A stretch of 39,645 nucleotides of DNA from assembly GCA_903827955.1 (NCBI GenBank), contig CAIKKJ010000032.1, positions 1 through 39,645 on the forward strand. Direction: 5' to 3'. Made by a program: the position numbers and the translations under genes. Under the pieces are notes generated by a model that saw only the letters and a program-made list of their open reading frames with translations, searched no databases and was not told the origin of the DNA. Source of the stretch: an uncultured Verrucomicrobia subdivision 3 bacterium (GTDB taxonomy: Bacteria > Verrucomicrobiota > Verrucomicrobiia > Limisphaerales > UBA11358). Shown here one piece after another: positions 33,257-39,645 of the stretch. The number at the start of each line of letters is the position of its first letter. Position 1 is the first letter of the stretch.

Positions 33257-33270
33257 TAACCGTTCGGTTA
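33257..33270. promoter_or_regulatory. Candidate TetR operator
   Basis: TAACCG and CGGTTA form a perfect 6-bp inverted repeat around a 2-base centre (TT) at 33257-33270, 10 bases ahead of the GTG start of the TetR gene. Placement and symmetry suit autorepression of the regulator and the pump genes behind it. Confidence 0.5.
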
Positions 33271-33280
33271 CTTCTGTTCG

Positions 33281-33904
33281 GTGCCCAATCGGAAAAAAAA
33301 GCAGGCTCCGGCGGCTACCCGCAATCCTGTCCGCACCCGCGAACGCATTCTTGCCGCCGCGCTGCAGGAATTTGCCGCGCACGGATTTGCCGGCGCGCGG
33401 GTGGACACGATTGCGCAGCGCGCCGGCAGTAACAAGCGGATGCTCTACCATTATTTTCACGACAAATCCGGGCTGTTCCGCGCGGTGATCCAGCACAAGA
33501 TCAGCACGCGTGTTGCCAGTGTCGAGGCGCAGTTGCCGGACAATGAGCTCAATTCCAACATGCCGTTGTGGTTTAAGCAAAATTGCGTGGACGCGGATTG
33601 GGTGCGGTTGCTCGCGTGGGAATCGTTGCAGACACAAGACAACAAGCCGGTCTGCGAGGATGCGGAACGCCGGCGTTTGACCGCACTGGCGCAGGCGAAG
33701 ATAAAAGACAAGCAGGTAAAAAAAATATTGCGCAACGACGTCTCCGCCGTGCACCTGCTGCTGGCCAAGGTGTCACTCACCATGTTTCCGCTGGCCATGC
33801 CGCAGATCGCGAGAATCATCATGGGATGCTCGCCGCAAAGCCCGAAATTTCAACGCGAATATGCCCGGTTTCTTGAAACCATCTCGGCGGCGTTTCGTCC
33901 ATGA
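33281..33904 (+). CDS. TetR-family transcriptional regulator
   Basis: A 207-residue repressor. The N-terminal DNA-binding domain reads RTRERILAAALQEFAAHGFA, GARVDTIAQRAGSNKRMLYH, YFHDKSGLFRAVI, the standard TetR helix-turn-helix. The rest is an all-helical ligand-binding and dimerisation region (AQLPDNELNSNMPLWFKQN, LLAKVSLTMFPLAMPQIARI) of the kind found next to drug pumps. The start is GTG 33281. It lies upstream of a membrane-fusion protein and an RND permease, so it should sense pump substrates. The palindrome at 33257-33270 is a likely site. Confidence 0.92.
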   Translation: MPNRKKKQAPAATRNPVRTRERILAAALQEFAAHGFAGARVDTIAQRAGSNKRMLYHYFHDKSGLFRAVIQHKISTRVASVEAQLPDNELNSNMPLWFKQNCVDADWVRLLAWESLQTQDNKPVCEDAERRRLTALAQAKIKDKQVKKILRNDVSAVHLLLAKVSLTMFPLAMPQIARIIMGCSPQSPKFQREYARFLETISAAFRP

Positions 33905-33938
33905 CAGCAGGGGCGAAACAGTCATAACCTCATTGGCA

Positions 33939-35003
33939 GTGAAAAAAATAATTTGTATATCCGCCGCTGCGCTGCTGCTGGCTGCCGGCTGCTCGAAAAG
34001 TGATGCCGTCAAAAACGCACCGCCAGCACCGGTGCTCACCGCGCAGGCCGGCATGAAGAATTTGCCTGCGCTCATCACGCCGCCGCCCGTGGGCCATGTC
34101 ATGCCGGTTTCCAGCGTCACCATCCGCCCGCAGATTGGTGGCGTCATCAGCGCGGTGAATTTTTCCGAGGGCCAGGAGGTCAAGCAGGGCGATTTACTTT
34201 TTTCCATCGATGCGCGCCCGGCGGCGTCCGCGTTGGCCCGCGATCAGGCGCAGTTGAAGAATGCACAAATCCAGTTCGACCGCGCTCAAAAACTGTTCGA
34301 CCAGAAACTGATTTCCCAAGACGAATTCGACACGGGCAAGGCCGCGCGCGACGCGCTCGCGGCCACGGTGCGTTCGGATGAACTAAACCTTGCCTACTGT
34401 GAAATCCGCGCGCCGATTGATGGGCGCACCGGTAGCCTGCTGTTTCACGCGGGCAATGTCGTCAAAGCGCCGGATGATGTGCTGCTGACCATCAACCAGA
34501 TTCATCCCATCTACGTCACCTTCGCGGTCGCCGAAAGATTTTTGCCGCAAATTCAGCGGCAGATGCGCGACCACACGCTGACCGCGACGGCGAGTTTTGA
34601 AAACTTGGAAGGTGCCGACCCGGCGGGCGAGTTGACATTTGTGGACAACGCTGTGGATGAAAACACTGGCACAATCCAGTTGAAGGCCACGTTTCCGAAC
34701 ACGGATGCGAAACTTTGGCCCGGCCAGTTCGTGCAGATTTCCATCCAAATCGATGAACTTAACAACATCGTCACCGTGCCGTCACAGGCAGTGCAAAACG
34801 GGCAGAACGGCTCCTTTATCTTTGTCGTGAAGGCAGACAAGACGGTTGAATTTCGGCCCGTGAAAGCTGGTGTTACTTACAAAGGCGAGACAGCGATTCT
34901 CTCTGGTCTCAAAGCGGGTGAAACCGTCGTCACCGACGGGCAGCTCCGCCTCGCGCCCGGCGTGGCGGTGAGCGACAAAACTTCCGTGACAAGCACGCCA
35001 TGA
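33939..35003 (+). CDS. RND efflux membrane-fusion protein
   Basis: A 354-residue periplasmic adaptor (HlyD/AcrA type). The lipoprotein signal is KKIICISAAALLLAAGC, with the cysteine at residue 18. Then come HlyD features: VSSVTIRPQIGGVISAVNFS, EGQEVKQGDLLFSIDARPAA, a helical hairpin (ALARDQAQLKNAQIQFDRAQ), the beta-barrel DGRTGSLLFHAGNVVKAP and the C-terminal domain VTVPSQAVQNGQNGSFIFVV. It links the inner-membrane permease to an outer-membrane channel. I place the start at GTG 33939, since it leaves a proper lipoprotein leader; the frame extends upstream to 33861. The stop overlaps the permease start (ATGA at 35000). Confidence 0.9.
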   Translation: MKKIICISAAALLLAAGCSKSDAVKNAPPAPVLTAQAGMKNLPALITPPPVGHVMPVSSVTIRPQIGGVISAVNFSEGQEVKQGDLLFSIDARPAASALARDQAQLKNAQIQFDRAQKLFDQKLISQDEFDTGKAARDALAATVRSDELNLAYCEIRAPIDGRTGSLLFHAGNVVKAPDDVLLTINQIHPIYVTFAVAERFLPQIQRQMRDHTLTATASFENLEGADPAGELTFVDNAVDENTGTIQLKATFPNTDAKLWPGQFVQISIQIDELNNIVTVPSQAVQNGQNGSFIFVVKADKTVEFRPVKAGVTYKGETAILSGLKAGETVVTDGQLRLAPGVAVSDKTSVTSTP

Positions 35004-38000
35004 GCGTTTCGGAAATTTTCATCCGCCGCCCCGTGATGACCACGCTGGTCATGGCAGCGATTTTGATCTTCGGCATCTTCGGTTTTCACCTGCTGCCGGT
35101 TAGCGATTTGCCGAGCGTGGATTTTCCTACGATTTCCGTTTCCGCAAATCTTCCTGGAGCGAGTCCCGCAACGATGGCTTCCGCCGTCGCGACCCCGCTG
35201 GAGAAACAGCTTTCCACCATTGCTGGCGTGGACGCAATGACTTCGGTGAGCGCGCAAGGATTGACGCAAATCACGCTGCAATTTTCCCTCGACCGCGACA
35301 TTGACAGCGCCGCGCTCGACGTGCAATCCGCGCTCACAAAAGCGGCGCGCCAGTTGCCGCCGGAGATACCCACGCCGCCGACTTACGGCAAAGTGAATCC
35401 CGCCGACACTCCGGTGTTTTTCATCGCCATGTCGTCCGCCACATTGCCGCTGTCGCAGGTGGATGACTACGCGGAAAATTTGATCGCTCAACGACTCTCG
35501 ATGGTGCAAGGCGTTGCGCAGGTCGGTGTGTTCGGCCCGCAGCAGTTCGCGGTGCGTGTGCAGGTTGACCCAAATAAGCTTGCCGCTTACGGCCTCGGCA
35601 TTGACACGGTGGAGCAAGCCGTCGCCGCCGCGAACGTGAACCAGCCGCTCGGCACGTTGCACGGCGAGCGCCAGTCGTTCACGATTCAGGCGAACGGCCA
35701 GTTGAAAAACGCCGCGCAGTTTCGCCCGCTCATCATCGCGTATCGCAACGGCAATCCGGTGCGCTTGCAGGAAGTGGCTAACGTCATTGACAGCGTGCAG
35801 AACGACAAGGTGGCCGCGTGGTTCAACGGCACGCGCGGCATTGTGCTGACGGTGCAGCGGCAACCGGGCGTAAACACAGTCGCGGTCGTGGACGAAATCA
35901 AAAAACAGTTACCCAAGTTGCGCGCGGCCGTGCCGGCGGCGGTCAACATGGAAATGATTTTCGACCGCTCGCAGACCATCCGTCAGTCCGTGGCGGACGT
36001 AGAACGCACGTTGATGCTGACGATGTTTCTCGTCGTGATGGCAATCTTTGTTTTTCTCCGCAACATTTCTGCCACGGTCATTCCTAGTCTAGCATTGCCG
36101 ATGTCCATTGTCGGCACGTTCGCGGCGATGAAACTGTTCGGCTACAGTCTCGACAATCTTTCGCTCATGGCGCTTACGCTCTCCGTCGGTTTCGTGGTGG
36201 ACGACGCCATCGTGATGCTCGAAAACATCGTGCGCCACATGGAAGCCGGCGAGCCGCCTATGCAGGCCGCGCTGAAGGGCGCTAAGGAAATCGGCTTCAC
36301 CATCGTCTCAATGACGCTCTCGCTTTCCGCTGTGTTCATTCCCGTGCTGTTCATGAGCGGACTGCTCGGCCGGCTGCTGCACGAATTTGCGGTGACCATC
36401 ATCTGCGCCGTTTTAATTTCCGGTTTCGTCTCGCTCTCACTCACGCCGATGATGTGCAGCCGCTTCGTGCATTCCGTGCGCAATGAAAAACACGGCCCGC
36501 TCTACAATGCGTTTGAAAACTTTTTTGAAAGCGTCCGCGCGCTCTACGAGCGCACCTTGCGCCGCGCGATGAAACATCAGCGCATCACGCTCGGTGTGGC
36601 GCTGGCCACATTGTTGGCGACGGTGTTTTTATTCCTGTGGATTCCGAAAGGGTTTTTCCCGGATGAAGACACGAATCAGATTTTGTGTTTCACCGAGGGC
36701 GCACAGGACATCTCGTTCGAGGCAATGAAGGCGCATCAATTGCGGGCCGCGAGCATCGTGGCGACGAACCCAAACGTCGCCGCGTTCATGTCGTCCGTTG
36801 GCGTCAGCGGGCCGACCATCAGCGGCAATGCGGGCCGCATTTTCATGCGCCTAAAACCGCGCAGCGAACGTTCACAGAGCGCGGCGGAAATCATTCAGGA
36901 TTTACGGAAACAATTTTCGCAGATTCCCGGCCTGAACGCCTTTCCGCAAAATCCGCCACTCATCCGCGTCAGCGGCACACTCACGAAGGCGCTGTATCAA
37001 TTCAGTTTGCAGGATACGGATACGCAGGAGTTGTTTCAGTGGTCACCGCTGCTGCGAGACAAAATTGCCGAGCATCGCGAAATTTTTCAGGATGTGACGA
37101 GTGATCTCATGCTCGCCAATCCGCAAGTCGTTGTGGACATCAACCGCGACAAGGCCGCCGCGCTCGGCGTGACCGCGCAGCAAATCGAGAGTGCACTCTA
37201 CGACGCGTTCGGTTCACGCCAGGCCTCGACGATTTACGGTGATCTCGCCGAATACTGGGTGGTGTTCGAGGTGCTGCCGGAATTCCAGCGCGACCCCGAT
37301 GCGCTCGCGCGGCTCTACCTCACGGCGGCAAATGGAAAACTGATTCCGTTGAGCGCCGTCGCCCAGCTCAAGCGCGATGTCGGTCCGATGACCATTTCGC
37401 ACGTCGGGCAATTACCGTCCGTCACCGTGTCGTTCAATCTCGCGCCCGGCGTCGCGCTCGGCACGGCGGTGGAAAAAATTCACGAGCTGGAAACCGAACT
37501 GCATTTGCCCGCGACCATCACCGCGAGTTTCCAAGGCTCGGCGGCGGTGTATCAAACTTCGCTCAACGGCATGGGCTGGCTGCTGCTGTTCTCCGTGCTG
37601 GTGATTTACATCATCCTTGGAATTCTTTACGAAAGTTTCATTCATCCGCTCACGATTTTGTCCGGCCTGCCCTCGGCGGGATTCGGCGCGCTGCTCACGC
37701 TGATGCTGTTCGGGTTTGACCTGAACATCTACGGTTTCGTGGGCCTCATCATGCTCGTAGGGATCGTGAAGAAGAACGCCATCCTGATGATCGATTTTGC
37801 CATCGAGGCGCAACATCGCGGCAAAAGCGCCTTCGACGCGATTCAGGAAGGCTGCCTCGTGCGTTTCCGGCCCATCATGATGACGACCGTGTGCGCGCTC
37901 ATGGCGTCGCTGCCCATTGCGCTGGGACTCGGCGTCGGTGGTGAATCCCGCCGTTCGCTGGGGCTCGCGGTCACCGGCGGTCTGGTCGTCTCGCAGTTGC

Positions 38001-38086
38001 TCACGCTCTTCATCACGCCGGTGATTTATCTTTATCTCGAAAAATTTCAGGAACGTTTCCGCAAGCAATCGGCTGTGACCAGATAA
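35000..38086 (+). CDS. RND multidrug efflux permease (MdtB/MdtC-like)
   Basis: A 1028-residue proton-driven exporter with the HAE1/MdtB-MdtC organisation: twelve membrane helices and two large periplasmic loops. The N-terminus SEIFIRRPVMTTLVMAAILI is followed by LPVSDLPSVDFPTISVSANL, the pattern of MdtB/MuxB rather than AcrB. The proton-relay aspartates D401/D402 are in VVDDAIVMLEN. Later marks are GFFPDEDTNQILCFTEGAQ, TISHVGQLPSVTVSFNLAPG, GILYESFIHPLTILSGLPSA and VGIVKKNAILMIDFAIEA. It is coupled to the fusion protein. The outer-membrane TolC-like channel is not in this operon. Substrate unknown. Confidence 0.95.
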   Translation: MSVSEIFIRRPVMTTLVMAAILIFGIFGFHLLPVSDLPSVDFPTISVSANLPGASPATMASAVATPLEKQLSTIAGVDAMTSVSAQGLTQITLQFSLDRDIDSAALDVQSALTKAARQLPPEIPTPPTYGKVNPADTPVFFIAMSSATLPLSQVDDYAENLIAQRLSMVQGVAQVGVFGPQQFAVRVQVDPNKLAAYGLGIDTVEQAVAAANVNQPLGTLHGERQSFTIQANGQLKNAAQFRPLIIAYRNGNPVRLQEVANVIDSVQNDKVAAWFNGTRGIVLTVQRQPGVNTVAVVDEIKKQLPKLRAAVPAAVNMEMIFDRSQTIRQSVADVERTLMLTMFLVVMAIFVFLRNISATVIPSLALPMSIVGTFAAMKLFGYSLDNLSLMALTLSVGFVVDDAIVMLENIVRHMEAGEPPMQAALKGAKEIGFTIVSMTLSLSAVFIPVLFMSGLLGRLLHEFAVTIICAVLISGFVSLSLTPMMCSRFVHSVRNEKHGPLYNAFENFFESVRALYERTLRRAMKHQRITLGVALATLLATVFLFLWIPKGFFPDEDTNQILCFTEGAQDISFEAMKAHQLRAASIVATNPNVAAFMSSVGVSGPTISGNAGRIFMRLKPRSERSQSAAEIIQDLRKQFSQIPGLNAFPQNPPLIRVSGTLTKALYQFSLQDTDTQELFQWSPLLRDKIAEHREIFQDVTSDLMLANPQVVVDINRDKAAALGVTAQQIESALYDAFGSRQASTIYGDLAEYWVVFEVLPEFQRDPDALARLYLTAANGKLIPLSAVAQLKRDVGPMTISHVGQLPSVTVSFNLAPGVALGTAVEKIHELETELHLPATITASFQGSAAVYQTSLNGMGWLLLFSVLVIYIILGILYESFIHPLTILSGLPSAGFGALLTLMLFGFDLNIYGFVGLIMLVGIVKKNAILMIDFAIEAQHRGKSAFDAIQEGCLVRFRPIMMTTVCALMASLPIALGLGVGGESRRSLGLAVTGGLVVSQLLTLFITPVIYLYLEKFQERFRKQSAVTR

Positions 38087-38127
38087 ATTTTCCTCGTCAC
38101 GTTCTCCTTTTCGGCAAACATGACTTC

Positions 38128-39645
38128 ATGGTCAATGTCCGCAACTTCTCGGCCGTGCTGCTGATCTGGCTGGCGATGGCGAAGCTGTCAGCCGCGACGA
38201 ATGACGCTGGCTGCTTGCTCTCGAACGGCGGTATCATCCGTGGGCCGGTGGCGGAAAAGAAAATCGCGCTGGTTTTCACCGGTCATTCTTTTGCCGAGGG
38301 CGGCGCGACGATTCTGGACGAACTCAAACGGCATCGCGCGCACGGCTCCTTTTTCTTCACCGGCGATTTCCTGACGAACGCTGACTTCGCGCCGCTCATC
38401 CGCCGCGTCGTGCGCGAAGGGCATTATCTGGGCCCTCACTCGGACAAGCATGTGCTCTACGCCGACTGGGACAACCCGGATAAAACTTTGGTCACGCAAA
38501 AGGAATTTCACCGTGACCTTGAGGCGAATCTAAAAAAGATCAGTGCGTTCGGTGTGGGGCGTCCAGATGTAAAATATTTTCTGCCACCATTCGAGTGGTT
38601 CAATGCGGACATCGTGCGCTGGAGCGCGGACGCGGGACTGACGCTCGTGAACTTCACGCCCGGCACGCGCAGCAATGCGGATTACATGAGCGATGACGCC
38701 CCGCATTTTGTTTCGAGCGAAAAAATCTTCCAAAGTATACTCGCGCGCGAGCAGACCGGTCCACACGGGTTAAATGGCTTTCTACTCTTGCTACACATCG
38801 GTAGCGGCCCGGCGCGCACGGACAAATTCGCAGCCCGCTTCGGCGAACTGCTCGATGCGCTTGCGGCGAAGGGCTACGAGTTCGTGCGCGTGGATGAACT
38901 GCGGGAACAGCATCCGCCGGTTTTCGTGCGCGCGAATCAGGTCGGTTACGGACTGAAAGAGCCCAAAGTGGCGGTGGCGTTTTCGCAGACGGCGCTGCCG
39001 GAGAAATTTTCGTTGGTGGACGCGGCGTCCCTGAAAACAGTTTTCACCGGTCGCACCAGGAAAATTTCTGGCGTGACGTGGGGACAATTCACAAATCACG
39101 CGGAGCTGGATTTTTCCAAGTTCAAGCGCGCGGGAAATTATTTCGTCCGCTGCGGCACTGCGGTCTCGTGGCCTTTTGCGATCAGCGACAATATTTACAC
39201 GCCGCTGCCGGATGCATTGTTGGAGTTCATGCGCGAACAGCGGTGCGGCTACAACCCGTGGCTAGGCGCGAATTGCCATACAGCGGATGGGCGCACGGCT
39301 TACGGGCCGTTGGCAAATGGCACACGGCTCGACGCCTCCGGTGGCTGGCACGACGCGGGCGATCTACTGAAATACTTGCTGACATCTGGCAACGCCACCG
39401 CGCAGATGTTGTTGGCTTACGAACTGAATTCACATTCAACCAACTTTACCGACCGCGTAAATTCGCTCGGCAATACTGGCACGAATAATCTTCCCGATAT
39501 TCTCGACGAAGCGCGCTGGGGCTTGGACTGGATGCTCAAGCTGCATCCGGCGCCCGACCAGTTGTATCATCAGGTGGCGGACGACCGCGACCACGCGGGT
39601 TGGCGTTTGCCGCCGGACGACCCGGTGGATTACGGCTGGGGCAAG
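38128..39645 (+). CDS. Secreted polysaccharide deacetylase-like / GH9 fusion (partial)
   Basis: The frame starts at ATG 38128 and is open to the end of the window (506 codons). Residues 1-~23 are a signal peptide (SAVLLIWLAMAKLSAA). Residues ~45-245 form a NodB-like domain: VFTGHSFAEGG at 49-59 in place of the TFDD motif, HSDKH (H104, H108), FLPPFEWFN, and the closing NGFLLLLHIGSGPARTDKF. From ~272 a CelD-type immunoglobulin-like domain (FVRANQVGYGLKEPKVAV, FSLVDAASLKTVFTG) leads into a family 9 glycoside hydrolase with GGWHDAGD (D409, D412) and LPDILDEARWGLDWM. The GH9 proton-donor Glu lies beyond the window. It probably cleaves beta-1,4-glucan outside the cell; the deacetylase part may be inactive. 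Confidence 0.85.
   Translation, partial: MVNVRNFSAVLLIWLAMAKLSAATNDAGCLLSNGGIIRGPVAEKKIALVFTGHSFAEGGATILDELKRHRAHGSFFFTGDFLTNADFAPLIRRVVREGHYLGPHSDKHVLYADWDNPDKTLVTQKEFHRDLEANLKKISAFGVGRPDVKYFLPPFEWFNADIVRWSADAGLTLVNFTPGTRSNADYMSDDAPHFVSSEKIFQSILAREQTGPHGLNGFLLLLHIGSGPARTDKFAARFGELLDALAAKGYEFVRVDELREQHPPVFVRANQVGYGLKEPKVAVAFSQTALPEKFSLVDAASLKTVFTGRTRKISGVTWGQFTNHAELDFSKFKRAGNYFVRCGTAVSWPFAISDNIYTPLPDALLEFMREQRCGYNPWLGANCHTADGRTAYGPLANGTRLDASGGWHDAGDLLKYLLTSGNATAQMLLAYELNSHSTNFTDRVNSLGNTGTNNLPDILDEARWGLDWMLKLHPAPDQLYHQVADDRDHAGWRLPPDDPVDYGWGK

Noticed and set aside
32019-33257. 412-codon minus-strand open frame opposite gatA
   Set aside because: It is a shadow: gatA has intact catalytic residues and the antisense product is Arg/His rich with no motif.

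Overview
The window looks like a chromosomal segment of a Gram-negative bacterium, most likely of the Verrucomicrobiota (inference). The clues are three scattered pseudopilin-like proteins with the FTLIE-type N-terminus and the C-terminal H-X9-DG motif, a System II (ResB/CcsA) cytochrome c assembly operon whose CcsA carries a large extra domain, LPS/Kdo genes next to an HPr kinase/HPr pair, a Rho factor with a long charged N-terminal extension, GC-rich coding sequence and generally weak Shine-Dalgarno signals. No rRNA, prophage, integrase, transposase or CRISPR array was seen; one tRNA-Gly is present.

Layout. 1-8.3 kb: a truncated beta-helix-type surface protein, a pseudopilin with no normal start codon, a TrmN6-like methyltransferase coupled to a cation-efflux protein, a DUF1015 protein, an HDOD protein, then housekeeping genes (rpmB, smpB, rpoZ, a polyprenyl diphosphate synthase) and a LolA-like lipoprotein. 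8.3-14.3 kb: tRNA-Gly, a pseudopilin, pyrC, a periplasmic thioredoxin, a SOUL-family lipoprotein, carA, an FHA-domain protein and a third pseudopilin. 14.3-24.1 kb is all on the minus strand. It holds a cytochrome c maturation operon (duplicated-domain lipoprotein, ResB, CcsA), rho, and a membrane locus NfeD - flotillin - zinc-ribbon protein (frameshifted at a G9 tract) - beta-carbonic anhydrase.

24.3-33.2 kb is on the plus strand: a CII-like regulator, kdsA, a small lipoprotein (frameshifted near its start), a broken 5' copy of kdsC followed by a palindromic repeat and a DUF433/DUF5615 toxin-antitoxin pair, then intact kdsC, lptC-like, lptA-like, lptB, hprK, ptsH, a small AT-richer membrane protein, gatC and gatA. 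Together kdsA, kdsC and lptCAB make Kdo and move LPS to the outer membrane, and hprK/ptsH form a phospho-signalling pair. 33.3-38.1 kb is a drug-efflux operon: a TetR regulator with a candidate operator, a membrane-fusion protein and an RND permease. The window ends inside a secreted protein that joins a polysaccharide-deacetylase-like domain to a family 9 glycoside hydrolase.

Nothing here is a clear new defence or mobile system. The features most worth following are: (i) the split kdsC locus with an inserted toxin-antitoxin unit; (ii) short AACT-rich insertions inside the coding sequences of pyrC and kdsA; (iii) several different classes of palindromic intergenic repeat; (iv) the internally duplicated lipoprotein tied to cytochrome c assembly; (v) the deacetylase-GH9 fusion; and (vi) two homopolymer frameshifts, either biological or assembly errors.
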